The translations under genes and the position numbers were made by a program. This document shows positions 17,191 through 25,852 of a DNA stretch of 52,258 nt, piece by piece; the stretch's first letter is position 1, and every line of letters starts with the position of its first letter. This stretch comes from Betaproteobacteria bacterium (lineage in GTDB: Bacteria; Pseudomonadota; Gammaproteobacteria; Burkholderiales; Ga0077523): assembly GCA_016125475.1 (NCBI GenBank), contig WGLR01000025.1, forward strand, positions 1-52,258, read 5' to 3'. The notes beneath the pieces are model-generated. The model made no database searches and had not been told where the DNA came from. It saw only the letters and a program-made list of their open reading frames with translations.

Positions 17191-18477
17191 TCAGGCTGCC
17201 CTGGACCTTTGCGACACCCTGCGAATCCTCGTCGCACCGCCAAGGAGCCCGAGGCCCCCGACCATCATCGCCCAGGTCTCCGGTTCCGGCACGGGTGCCG
17301 AGACGGCGCCTGCTGCGACGGGCACGTGGCCAGCGAGGTTCCCGGCGCCGAAGTTGTTTGCGCTGCCCGAATCGAGCCGGTCGATGCTCGTCTGGGTGTT
17401 CAGATCGTAGGCGAAGACAGTCGAATCGCCGCGCGTGCCGTCCTCGTTGAAAGACCAGACCGTCTGGGAAAAACGGGAGAAGGCCATCGAGCCGGTCACG
17501 GTCGGGGAATCACTGCCACTCGCCGAGAGGGACAGATCGGAGAAGATGACACCATTACCATTCACACCATCATCCAGCACGAACTGCATGTAGGTCACTG
17601 GACCGGCCCCCTCGTCCTTCACGAAATCGATCGTTGCGGACATGCCGATGTTGCCGCCGAAGAGGTTGCCGAGAACCAGCGGGACGCTGCCGTCGAACGG
17701 CTGAGTCCATTCGAACTCCGAGATCGCGGGCTGGGAGGCCTGCCCGCCACCGCCGCTCGTCGCGGAGGTAACGCTGACGCTCCCGCCCATGTGCGCCGAG
17801 TCCAGTGCGATCCAGTTCTCGTAGCCTTTCGCCCGACTGTCACCGGCGATCACGTTCTCTGCCGTGCCGAGGCGCATGTAAATGCTGGTGCTGCCGTCAT
17901 TGGAGGCCGCAGGTGTCTGACCCTCGAATGCGCGTGCCGCTCGTGTTTTAACGGGATTTGGCACGTAGCCGGACGAGAGGTCGTAAACCACCCTGAACGG
18001 GATGGGCCCTGACTTTCCATGCTCGACGTAGTCGTAGGTCATGCTGAACTTATTGTACGCCGCGGATGCGCTGACCACGTCGTTGGAGACGTCGAGGCCG
18101 GTGACCTGCGGACGGTGGAGAACGAGCGCCAGCGTGGGGTCGCCCGCCCCGGGCAGTGCGAAATCCACGCGGGCATCCTGTGCCGTGCCATTTCCGCCTG
18201 CCATGGCCTTCCAGAGCAGGGGCACGGTCGCGTCCACGTTCTGCGTCCACATGACGTCGCTCAGCGAAGGAGCGCTCACCTGGCGGCCGACGACGGAGCC
18301 GGCGCTGTTCGAGACGGTGCGGCTGACGCGCCACGCGACGGAGCTGGCGTCGATGATCCTGTCCGGTCCCAGGTTCATGTCGACGGAGATGCTGGGGTCG
18401 ACGGCGTGGACGGTTCCTGCGGATGCCAGCGTCGCGACAGCGAAGAGCAGGTGGCGGCAGCGTATGAATCGATTCAT
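17191..18477 (-). CDS. PEP-CTERM sorting-domain protein
   Basis: 428 aa. It has a signal peptide (residues 1-26, ending VHA) and a beta-rich body with two similar halves: each has a WTQ...VPL segment (WTQNVDATVPLLW and WTQPFDGSVPLVL). The C-terminal sorting signal is VPEPETWAMMVGGLGLLGG plus an arginine-rich tail. Exosortase substrates of this kind are exported and released or attached at the surface, often with biofilm polysaccharide. The ATG at 18477 is preceded by AAGGGGACC. No known enzymatic domain is visible. It is divergent from the short secreted-protein gene at 18906. Confidence 0.85.
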   Translation of the reverse strand: MNRFIRCRHLLFAVATLASAGTVHAVDPSISVDMNLGPDRIIDASSVAWRVSRTVSNSAGSVVGRQVSAPSLSDVMWTQNVDATVPLLWKAMAGGNGTAQDARVDFALPGAGDPTLALVLHRPQVTGLDVSNDVVSASAAYNKFSMTYDYVEHGKSGPIPFRVVYDLSSGYVPNPVKTRAARAFEGQTPAASNDGSTSIYMRLGTAENVIAGDSRAKGYENWIALDSAHMGGSVSVTSATSGGGGQASQPAISEFEWTQPFDGSVPLVLGNLFGGNIGMSATIDFVKDEGAGPVTYMQFVLDDGVNGNGVIFSDLSLSASGSDSPTVTGSMAFSRFSQTVWSFNEDGTRGDSTVFAYDLNTQTSIDRLDSGSANNFGAGNLAGHVPVAAGAVSAPVPEPETWAMMVGGLGLLGGATRIRRVSQRSRAA

Positions 18478-18905
18478 GAAGAGGTCCCCTTCGTGGAGTG
18501 TCGTGGCGGCACGGTGCGGCGTGTTCCCGTCGGCGCTCGCACGACGTTGATTGTGGGTCGGCCAAACGCTGGTCTCGCTTCGAATCCGCCGTAGGCGATC
18601 CGCGGAGGGCCATCGTCGCGACCGGGCCAGCCCGGAAGATCCTGGCGAACCAGCACGAGCCGAGCGCCGCTAGTTTGAATCCACAGAAAGATGTGTGCAA
18701 ATTGAGTGGCCGTGCCAGAGACCTGGAACGCTCCGCAGTCGATTGCATGACGATCCGCGCAGGCCGATGTTGCTGTCGAGGAGATGCCTGTTGACGCAAT
18801 CGGGTCGTCTGTCGGTGCGCAGGCCCGTTGGGCAGCCTTCTGGAACTGTTGAAAACATGCGATCAGACTGCTTCGCACATTGAGAACAATTCAGAGGAGA
18901 CGGTC
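18478..18905. other. 428-bp divergent intergenic region
   Basis: No gene could be supported here. It must hold the promoters of the PEP-CTERM gene (minus) and the short secreted-protein gene (plus). On the minus strand a GGCCACTCAATTTGCA segment (about 18680-18695) resembles a sigma-54 -24/-12 element, but the GG-to-GC spacing is 11 rather than 10, so I do not call it. Confidence 0.5.
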
Positions 18906-19277
18906 GTGAACTGGCACATTCATCTGGGCCGCCTCATTGCGACGGTCGCTACCATGGCCTGCAGTGGCCACGCATTCGCCGACGCGGCCGTGACCACGAG
19001 CGCGTATGCGGTCGTCGACGACAAGGACCCGGCCACACCGAAACTGGTCTACGACCAGACCCACCCGGTGTCGGATCCCGACTTCGCGCGCTTCACCGGA
19101 ACGCTGACGAGGACTGCCTATGGAAACGAGGCCACCTGGACGGCAGGCGGCGTCGCGCACGACGGCACGATGGGTGCCGATGCGAGCGGCCTCGCCTCGT
19201 GGTCGGAGAGTTTTGTCTATCCAGAATCGGCGGGGGTCGGCGTGCTGGCCGTCCGGGGGCGCTGCAGGCGCGCGTGA
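18906..19277 (+). CDS. Short secreted protein, probably a truncated PEP-CTERM-type protein
   Basis: 123 aa from GTG 18906, preceded by AGAGGAGAC. Residues 1-26 form a signal peptide (ending AFADA) resembling that of the neighbouring PEP-CTERM protein. The body (VTTSAYAVVDDKDPATPKLVYD) looks like the beginning of a beta-rich extracellular domain. The sequence ends abruptly in an arginine-rich stretch (PESAGVGVLAVRGRCRRA) that faintly recalls a PEP-CTERM tail but lacks VPEP and a proper hydrophobic core. It could be a gene eroded by deletion or frameshift. The 294 bp downstream hold no supportable continuation. Confidence 0.5.
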   Translation: MNWHIHLGRLIATVATMACSGHAFADAAVTTSAYAVVDDKDPATPKLVYDQTHPVSDPDFARFTGTLTRTAYGNEATWTAGGVAHDGTMGADASGLASWSESFVYPESAGVGVLAVRGRCRRA

Positions 19278-19571
19278 CGGCGTAATCCGGAGGCGGAAAA
19301 CCCTCCCGCGATTCCCACCGCCAGACGCGCCTCCCGTCCCGGTCCGCATGGCAGGGAGTTGGGGTATTCTCCGGCTCCTGGCGCCGGTACCTCGTGAAGC
19401 ACGCGATCCGCCGGAGCAGCCGGCCGGACAGGGGGAAACGCCCCCGCCGCACATGCTGTCTCGCGTGGTGCATGGCCCGACCAGACTGCCTGACGTCGCG
19501 CGAACGCTCCGGGGTGCCGAAGACGCGAGTTTTCCACCGAATTCCAGTTCATCCATCGCGGAGGTTCCATC

Positions 19572-21440
19572 GTGAGTACCAGAAGAGTCGTCCTGTTCGA
19601 CAACAACCCCGGCCGCAATGCGCAGACAGTGGGCATCGCGCGCGAGCTCGGCACGGACATCGAACTGATCCACGAGCCCTCGGTCGGCGTGGTCGGCAAC
19701 AAGGGCGATTCCCAGTGCTACCTCGGCGTGCAGCGCAAGGTCGAGGCGATCCACGAGTGCCTGCTGGGTCAGATCGGGCGCGACAAGGGCCAGATGCCCG
19801 TGCGTCTCGTGCAGCCCGAATTCACGATTGCGACATCGGACGGCATGCGCAACGGCACGCGCGAGATGCGCTATTCGCTGATCGGCCGTGAAGTCACGCA
19901 CGATGCGCTGTCCGAACACCTGAGCGCGAGCGGGCTCGAGGGCACGATCGCGGTCGTCGCGTGCGACAAGCCGCCGGTCGGCACCGTCGCGGCGCTCCTC
20001 GAGCACGATCGTCCCGCCATCATCATGTCCGACGGCCCCATCCATCCCGGCGTGGATTCCGTCACGCACGAACCCATCGACATCATCACCGGGTTCCAGG
20101 TCGCGGGCAGTCACGACGAGAAGCTCAAGAAGCGCGTGTCCTGCGAGGCCTGTCCGGGATATGGCAGCTGCGGCGGGATGTTCACGTACAACACGATGCA
20201 GACGTTCATCGCCGTGATCGGTCTCGAGCCGCTGCACATGGTGTCCCCGCCGTCCGACGATCCGCGCCGGATGAAGGAGTTTCCGCAGCAGCTGGTCGGT
20301 TACCTGAAGACGCTCATGGCGAAGGACCTGTCGCCCCGCAAGATCGTGAGCCGCGACTCGATCCGCAACGCGATGATCGTCGCGATGTCCGTCGGTGGCT
20401 CCACCAACGTCGTGCTGCACGGCCCCGAAATCGCGCGCGCCGCGGGCTTCGAGAACTTCTGGCGCGACGTCATGACGCCGCAGGAGTTCAACCACCTCTC
20501 GAAGAACGTCATTCCCGTGCTCGTGGATGCGCGTCCGTTCGGCAAGTACTCGATGGTCGACATCGACGCGAAGGGCGGCATGCAGGTGATCGTGAAGGAA
20601 CTGCTCGACGCAGGGCTCCTGAACGGCAACACGATGACCTGCACGGGCGAGACGCTCGCCGAGCAGATCGCACGTCTGAACCCGCCCGCCCCGGACGGGG
20701 AAGTCATCTACAGCGTCGCGAAGCCGTACAAGCCCACGGGCGGTCTGCGCGTGCTCGGTGGCAACCTGTCCCCGGACTTCAGCGCGGTGCTCAAGCTCGC
20801 GGGTGTCGAGGGTGGCCTCGAGAACAACACCTTTGTCGGCAAGGCGCGCGTGTTCGACGGGGAAGCCGGCCTGCTGGAGACACTGGACAAGCGCCCCGAG
20901 GTGTTCCAGAACCACGACATGGTGATCGTTCGGTACGAGGGCCCGAGCGGTGCGCCCGGCATGCCCGAGATGCTCGACTCGACGTCGCGCATCACGACGC
21001 TCTGCCGCGAGAAGGGAATCGTCGTCGGCCTCATGACCGACGCGCGCTTCTCGGGCGGTTCGGTCGGCCTCGTGATCGGCCACGTCGGACCGGAAGCCGC
21101 GCTGGGCGGACCGATCGCGTTCATCGAGGACGGTGACGAGATCGTCGTCGACCTCAACACGAACGAACTCAACTGCACCGCGCTGAACGACCCCGCGACG
21201 CTGAAGGCACGCAAGGCCGCGTGGCAGAAGGTGGTCGACGGAAACGGCGGCATGCACCCGTCGGTGGGCGTGGCGGACACGCGCCTGCTGAACCGCATGC
21301 GCCGCTCGGCGGTCTCCGCCGTGTTCGGCGCCGGCATGCACCCCGACCGTGAACTGTGGGTCCGGGAACCGCGCGAGGCGCAGAAGAGCGGCTTCGTGCC
21401 TTCCAACAGGCACCGCCCCGGCACGAGCAAGGAGTTCTGA
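19572..21440 (+). CDS. IlvD/Edd family dehydratase
   Basis: 622 aa. Dihydroxy-acid or sugar-acid dehydratase with an iron-sulfur cluster. Expected cysteine motifs are present: C in GDSQCYLGV, CDKPPVG and CPGYGSCGGMFTYNTM. The C-terminal active-site segment TDARFSGGSVGLVIGHVGPEA is well kept. The family contains IlvD (valine/isoleucine synthesis), phosphogluconate dehydratase and aldonate dehydratases. The N-terminus differs from typical IlvD, so substrate is left open; pentonate or hexonate dehydratase is possible. The GTG at 19572 follows GGAGG at ideal spacing. A strong hairpin terminator lies just downstream. Confidence 0.85.
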   Translation: MSTRRVVLFDNNPGRNAQTVGIARELGTDIELIHEPSVGVVGNKGDSQCYLGVQRKVEAIHECLLGQIGRDKGQMPVRLVQPEFTIATSDGMRNGTREMRYSLIGREVTHDALSEHLSASGLEGTIAVVACDKPPVGTVAALLEHDRPAIIMSDGPIHPGVDSVTHEPIDIITGFQVAGSHDEKLKKRVSCEACPGYGSCGGMFTYNTMQTFIAVIGLEPLHMVSPPSDDPRRMKEFPQQLVGYLKTLMAKDLSPRKIVSRDSIRNAMIVAMSVGGSTNVVLHGPEIARAAGFENFWRDVMTPQEFNHLSKNVIPVLVDARPFGKYSMVDIDAKGGMQVIVKELLDAGLLNGNTMTCTGETLAEQIARLNPPAPDGEVIYSVAKPYKPTGGLRVLGGNLSPDFSAVLKLAGVEGGLENNTFVGKARVFDGEAGLLETLDKRPEVFQNHDMVIVRYEGPSGAPGMPEMLDSTSRITTLCREKGIVVGLMTDARFSGGSVGLVIGHVGPEAALGGPIAFIEDGDEIVVDLNTNELNCTALNDPATLKARKAAWQKVVDGNGGMHPSVGVADTRLLNRMRRSAVSAVFGAGMHPDRELWVREPREAQKSGFVPSNRHRPGTSKEF

Positions 21441-21473
21441 CGGGCGCGGTCGTCCACGGACACCACCTGCATT

Positions 21474-21504
21474 CGCCTGACGGCGCGCTGCGCGCCGTCA
21501 GGCG
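21474..21504. terminator. Bidirectional hairpin terminator candidate
   Basis: A perfect 14-bp stem (CGCCTGACGGCGCG at 21474-21487 pairing with 21491-21504) closes a 3-base CTG loop. It lies between the convergent dehydratase and NIPSNAP genes. No long T tract follows, as is common in GC-rich genomes. Confidence 0.7.
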
Positions 21505-21530
21505 ACGTCTTGCTGCACTTTCGAACGCCG

Positions 21531-21857
21531 TCAGCGCATCACCGACTTCGGCGTGGCTTCCAGCCGCGTCACCACGATCTTCGGACGGTCGAGCATTTCG
21601 TCGATGATCGGCTTGAATTCACCGACCCACACCGGATCCTCGTAAACGGCCTTGTAGAGGGCCTGACGCTCCTCCTCGCTCTCGAAGCGCCTCATCCAGA
21701 TGTAGTGGTCGGGCTGCTCCGGGTCGCACCAGCTCCCAGTGACGACCATGCCGCGCGCCACCTGGAACGGAATGACGCGTTCCTCCATGAAGCGGACCCA
21801 GCGGTCGCGCTTGCCGTCCTTGATGCGGTACTGACGCAGTTCGAAGAATGCAGCCAT
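21531..21857 (-). CDS. NIPSNAP family protein
   Basis: 108 aa. The protein begins MAAFFELRQYRIKDGKRDRWVRFMEERVIP and contains GSWCDPEQPDHYIWMRRFESEEER, both typical of the dimeric alpha+beta-barrel NIPSNAP domain. Family members are small cytoplasmic proteins of unclear function, sometimes in catabolic operons. ATG 21857 is preceded by GGAGA. Codons upstream of it lack coding character. Confidence 0.8.
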   Translation of the reverse strand: MAAFFELRQYRIKDGKRDRWVRFMEERVIPFQVARGMVVTGSWCDPEQPDHYIWMRRFESEEERQALYKAVYEDPVWVGEFKPIIDEMLDRPKIVVTRLEATPKSVMR

Positions 21858-22161
21858 CGGATGTCTCCTCAAGGTTGATCGGGATCGGCGAGGATACAGA
21901 CGGGAAGCGTTGCAGCACAACGGCGCGCGCCGGAACCGGATGCGTGTCCGAGGCGCGGGCTGATGGCGCTTTCAGCGCGAGGCGGTCGTGGCCCGGGCGT
22001 CGTGTCGATGTCGGACATGGCGACGGGACGGGCCTGCCGAAAATTGCCGCCCTGAATGCGTCAGGGCTCGCCAGGCCTGTTGCCGGATCCGGCACGAGCC
22101 GCTTCGTTCCGTCGCGACCCACTGTGTTCGCAGAGCGGGTGCGGCTCGCGGGAAACGCGGG
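21858..22161. other. 304-bp intergenic region, nothing recognised
   Basis: Upstream of the NIPSNAP gene and downstream of the barrel protein gene, both on the minus strand. I see no convincing gene, repeat or strong hairpin; it should contain the NIPSNAP promoter. Confidence 0.5.
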
Positions 22162-22725
22162 TTACAGGGCGACTCTCGGCAGCACGCCGAACGTATGGAC
22201 AGAGAGACCCGGCGGTGCCGCGTAGCGATAGTAGAGTCCGGCATGGATTCCTTCCCGGAACATCTGGCGAACATCGACGTAAGCACCCGCACGCCAGGCG
22301 GTATCCCAGTGGTCGGTGACCGACACGGAGCCATTCGCCCGGTACCGGGACCGGAAGAGGTCGATCGAGAGTCCCGCGTCCGGAATGCGATTTTCGGAAA
22401 AGGGGAGCGAGACGGCGGGAATCAGGGACACCTGGTGGACCGTCTGCGTGGCGGGGTACGCAATGGCGATTTCCCCGAAACAGGTGTAGGCGAGCCCGAG
22501 CGAGAAGCGCTCCGTCGCCTGGTACCAGAGCGCGGGGCCCGCCGTTCCGAAATCCGAGCCATTGCCTTTCGTGTTCGCGGCCCTTCCTCCCGACACCTCG
22601 ATGCTCATCGTCGGGGCGGCAGCGGCGAAGGCGGGTGCGGCAAGGGCCGCGGCGCGGGTGACAGTCCTTGCCGCGCGCGTCCAGCGGTCGGGAAGACGCC
22701 GGAGACGCGTGTGGCGGTTCGTCAC
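22162..22725 (-). CDS. Hypothetical outer-membrane beta-barrel protein
   Basis: 187 aa from GTG 22725. A long basic N-region and hydrophobic core (RAAALAAPAFAAAAPT) form a signal peptide. The mature part has alternating polar and aromatic beta strands (FGTAGPALWYQATERFSLGLAYTCF, SIDLFRSRYRANGSVSVTDHW, IHAGLYYRYA) typical of small barrels such as acyloxyacyl hydrolase or OmpW-like proteins, but I see no specific signature. It ends PRVAL rather than with the usual C-terminal aromatic residue. An ATG at 22729 opens a different frame. A repeat array sits directly upstream. Confidence 0.6.
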   Translation of the reverse strand: MTNRHTRLRRLPDRWTRAARTVTRAAALAAPAFAAAAPTMSIEVSGGRAANTKGNGSDFGTAGPALWYQATERFSLGLAYTCFGEIAIAYPATQTVHQVSLIPAVSLPFSENRIPDAGLSIDLFRSRYRANGSVSVTDHWDTAWRAGAYVDVRQMFREGIHAGLYYRYAAPPGLSVHTFGVLPRVAL

Positions 22726-22767
22726 TCATCGTGGTGGTCTTGATTATCGACGCCTCATTTCGTCCAG

Positions 22768-23240
22768 GGCCGTAGGGTGCGCACGGCGCACCGGGCGATA
22801 TTGCAAAGGTGCGTGGTACGCACCCTACATCGTGACCCCGTCCGCAGCGGCCGTAGGGTGCGCAGGGCGCACGCGGCGACATTGCAAAGGTGCGTGGTAC
22901 GCACCCTACATCGTGATCCTGGCCGCAGGGACCGTAGGGTGCGCAGGGCGCACGCGGCGACATTGCAGAGGTGCGTGGTACGCACCCTGCACCCGTGATC
23001 CCGTCCGCAGGGGTCGTAGGGTGCGCACGGCGCACGCGGCGACATTGCAGAGGTGCGTGATACGCACCTCGCTCGTGACCCCGTCCGCAGCGGACGGCAG
23101 GGACAGTGATCACCCGATCGATCGGATCACCGGGATCCCGCTCCGGGCGTATCCTCGCCCAGGGCCGTAGGGTGCGCACGGCGCACGCGGCGATATTGCA
23201 AAGGTGCGTGCTACGCACCCTGCATCGAGATCCCGTCCAC
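22768..23240. repeat. Five-unit hairpin repeat array, about 81-bp period
   Basis: CGTAGGGTGCGCA recurs at 22771, 22852, 22933, 23015 and 23166 (spacings 81, 81, 82, 151). Each unit has outer inverted ends GTAGGGTGCG and CGCACCCTAC and two internal 7-bp stems with 3-base loops: GGTGCGC-ACG-GCGCACC and GGTGCGT-GGT-ACGCACC, the first imperfect in some units. The link between units is GTGACCCCGTCCGCAG-like. The array lies between two divergent genes, so transcripts or promoters of both must cross or start near it. Confidence 0.9.
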
Positions 23241-23256
23241 GTCATTCGGAGCTTTC

Positions 23257-24477
23257 ATGGATTCTTCCGCACTCCGCCCGATCGCCGCCGCCCTCGGTCT
23301 GCTGATCACCGGCGTCCCGGTGTCGGCACACGCCGACCAGGTGAAGACCGTCTTCGTCATCTCCATGGAGAACACGAACTGGACCCAGCCACCCGGCGGC
23401 TGGACGCCGCAGATCTACCGCAACCCGGCGGCTCCTTTCCTGAACGGCCTCGTGAGCGGAACACTGCCGGTCCGTGTCGACGGCCGGACCATCACGAGTC
23501 AGACCGCCTACGCGGTGGCTTATCACAACGTCCTCTCCACGCCGAGCGGCGACAACCCGCACATCCACCCGTCCGAGCCGAACTACATCTGGAGCGAGGC
23601 GGGTTCGAATCTCGGCGTCCGCAGCGACGACGAACCCTATGGACCATCCGGAACGAATCGCGATACGTCCGACCACCTGAGTGCCTACCTTCTCGCGGCG
23701 GGCAGGACGTTCCGCTCCTATCAGGAAGACATCGACCTCGTGCGGAACACGCGTGGCGAACCGACCAACACGGTGCTGCCGCGCAGCCAGTGGAAGGTGC
23801 CGCTGCGCGATTTCTCGGGGACGAGCGACGCATACCGGAATCGGTACAACGGTACGCATCAGTACAACTACGCCGCCAAGCACAATCCAATGGTGTTCTT
23901 CTCCGACACCAACGGCGGTGACGACCCGACCCCGGCGAATCCGGCAGTGCGGCACTACGCCCCGCTGGAGCAGCTGCAGCAGGACCTGGACGCCGGTGCC
24001 GTGGCCGACTACAACTGGATCACGCCCGACCAGTACAACGACATGCACACCTCGCTGGACGGCGGTTTCGTCTACCACGGTGTCCACTACACCGGGGCCG
24101 ACGCCAAGATTGCACAGGGCGACAACTTCCTGTCGCGCATCGTTCCGACGATCATGGCCTCGAAGGCCTACCGCGAGGGTGGCGCGATCATCCTGTGGTG
24201 GGACGAGTCCGTGGGCGCGCAGCGGGACTCCTACGCGACGACCATCCCGGAGATCGTCATCTCCCCCCTCGCGCATCCGAACGTCCGCGGGGTGCCCTAC
24301 GCGAGCCGCGAGAATCTGACGCACTCGGACGATCTGCGCACGATGCAGGACATCTTCGGCGTGGGCCCAGCGGGCGGGTTCTCATACCTCGGCGATGCCG
24401 CGAACGCCCGGGGTCTCGGCGATCTGTTCGCACCCGGAGCCGTTGCACCGGCAGCGGCACCACGCCGCATGCGCTGA
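23257..24477 (+). CDS. Secreted phosphoesterase (PF04185-type acid phosphatase/phospholipase C superfamily)
   Basis: 406 aa. It has a signal peptide (residues about 1-26, ending AHA). The mature protein opens VKTVFVISMENTNW, the metal-binding start of the phosphoesterase family. It also carries NVLSTPSGDNPHIHPSEPNYIW, YNWITPDQYNDMH and ILWWDES at the positions seen in acid phosphatase/phosphoesterase members. These enzymes cleave phosphomonoesters or phosphodiesters in the periplasm or outside the cell. The ATG at 23257 directly follows the repeat array; a GGAGC ribosome-binding site precedes it. The last 30 residues are Ala/Pro-rich without homology. Confidence 0.8.
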   Translation: MDSSALRPIAAALGLLITGVPVSAHADQVKTVFVISMENTNWTQPPGGWTPQIYRNPAAPFLNGLVSGTLPVRVDGRTITSQTAYAVAYHNVLSTPSGDNPHIHPSEPNYIWSEAGSNLGVRSDDEPYGPSGTNRDTSDHLSAYLLAAGRTFRSYQEDIDLVRNTRGEPTNTVLPRSQWKVPLRDFSGTSDAYRNRYNGTHQYNYAAKHNPMVFFSDTNGGDDPTPANPAVRHYAPLEQLQQDLDAGAVADYNWITPDQYNDMHTSLDGGFVYHGVHYTGADAKIAQGDNFLSRIVPTIMASKAYREGGAIILWWDESVGAQRDSYATTIPEIVISPLAHPNVRGVPYASRENLTHSDDLRTMQDIFGVGPAGGFSYLGDAANARGLGDLFAPGAVAPAAAPRRMR

Positions 24478-24731
24478 CCAGGCTGCCCGCCCCTTCGCCG
24501 ACTGCGACCGCGGCGGTATTGCCGTGGTGCGGGAACGACGGACGCGCACGACCCTGTACGTCGATCGCTGCAGTCCCGCGCCCGGCGTAGTCCTTTCAGG
24601 CCAGTCATTGCCTTTCCCCCGGGACGCGGGCTTGTCACGGCACGCCCGGAAGATGCGGACATTCATCACGCGGGCAACGACCGGTCGTGCCATCCGGTCG
24701 ACAGCCCAATCGGAAAAGGAGCCGGGACTTC

Positions 24732-25265
24732 ATGCGCGCCAGACGCGACGCCGTTGCAGGGCTGCTCGTGCTTGCCGTGCTCGCGGGCGTTGCCGGATCC
24801 GCCTCTGCGGCGGGGCGCGTCGCGGTGGCGTCCGCGAGCGCCGCCTCGGGCATGCCGGCGCGATTGCCGGCGAAGTTCGACGGTGAACACGGCGGTGCCG
24901 GAAGCGATGGCGCCCGGACGACGGTGATCGAGTACGGCATGGATTCGTCGTTCCTGTCCGTGGCCGGGTGGAGTGGGCCGGGCGTAGCGTTCGCCGGAAC
25001 CTTGCCCGTGACGGCGGGCGTTTCCGGCGCCGACCGGAACACGGTGGCAGTCGTCCGGGGTCGAGGCGCAGCGGCTGCAGACGGACCGGCTTCAGGCGCT
25101 GCGCACTGGCAGGGCGCTGTCGGGAACAGCGGTGCCGGGCGTGATCACGTCCTTGCGATCGACCGGTTCCGGCGCGGCGTCACGGCCGTTCCCGAACCCG
25201 GCGCCTGGGCCACTGTCTTCGCAGGCCTGGGGCTCGTCACGCTCGCATCGCGTCGCCGTCGGTAA
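24732..25265 (+). CDS. Small PEP-CTERM sorting-domain protein
   Basis: 177 aa. A signal peptide (residues 1-26, ending ASA) is followed by a low-complexity Gly/Ala/Ser-rich body with no recognised fold. The tail is a clear PEP-CTERM signal: AVPEPGAWATVFAGLGLVTLASRRRR. ATG 24732 is used because an AAAAGGAG sequence lies 10 bases upstream and the signal peptide starts there. Confidence 0.75.
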   Translation: MRARRDAVAGLLVLAVLAGVAGSASAAGRVAVASASAASGMPARLPAKFDGEHGGAGSDGARTTVIEYGMDSSFLSVAGWSGPGVAFAGTLPVTAGVSGADRNTVAVVRGRGAAAADGPASGAAHWQGAVGNSGAGRDHVLAIDRFRRGVTAVPEPGAWATVFAGLGLVTLASRRRR

Positions 25266-25379
25266 GACATCCGTGCCCGGTGTCGTCCGGGGCTGCCCGC
25301 GGCGCGTGCGAGACGCGACAACGCACACACGAGCCGCCCGTCCCTCCGGAGCACCCGACGGTTCAGGAGGGCGCGACGG

Positions 25380-25724
25380 TCAGCCAGTGCGGGTGCGCAC
25401 GTCCGGAAACGTGGTCGACGGCGGAAGTGTCCGGCCGGAACCGGCCCGTCCGGTCGTCTGCCAGATGCTGCGGACGTTGCCGGCATCCAGGTCCCGTCGT
25501 GCGGCTGCCTCGGCGGCGGCCCGCGTCGGAAACGGACCGACGAACCGGGCAAGATCGTCGAAGCGACGGGTCGTGACCTCCGACGGCCAGTTCACGACGT
25601 AGAAGCCCAGCGGCAGGACCCTGCCGCCCGGAATCCGATAGCGGCGTTCGTAGGATTCGGCGTCGAGCAGGCGATCCGGTCGATGCACGCGCACCACTTC
25701 CTGTTCGCGATAGTCCGCTTCCAT
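25380..25724 (-). CDS. Small hypothetical protein
   Basis: 114 aa, not recognised. ATG 25724 has a strong AGGAGGAGG ribosome-binding site. The protein is charged and soluble, with a central GGRVLPLGFYVVNWPSE segment and an Ala/Arg helix FPTRAAAEAAARRDLD that recalls SPOR-like or DUF-type helices. It is divergent from the regulator at 25853. Confidence 0.6.
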   Translation of the reverse strand: MEADYREQEVVRVHRPDRLLDAESYERRYRIPGGRVLPLGFYVVNWPSEVTTRRFDDLARFVGPFPTRAAAEAAARRDLDAGNVRSIWQTTGRAGSGRTLPPSTTFPDVRTRTG

Positions 25725-25852
25725 GATGCGTCCTCCTCCTTCACTGCGCACGGGCAATGTAGGTCGTGCGGGGACGCAGCTCATTGATCGTTGTCAACGG
25801 GTCCGGTCGGAAGCACGGGAGATCCGGGAGGATTGCGGGTTAGTCTCCGGTC

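Noticed and set aside
18680-18695. Sigma-54 promoter for the PEP-CTERM gene at 17191-18477
   Set aside because: GG and GC are 11 bases apart; functional elements nearly always have 10.
19278-19571. Continuation of the short secreted protein by frameshift
   Set aside because: None of the three plus-strand frames shows a beta-domain or a VPEP sorting motif.
22755-23045. Small open frames with repeated CAPYGP/CALRTLR peptides
   Set aside because: They are translations of the hairpin repeat array, not proteins; the same happens in the array at 45656-46230.
22768-23240. CRISPR array
   Set aside because: Linkers between units are conserved rather than unique, units are about 81 bp, and no cas genes are present.
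25782-25798. TTGA-N6-TCAA dyad between the divergent small gene and the regulator
   Set aside because: Only four-base arms; too weak to call an operator, though its position is suggestive.
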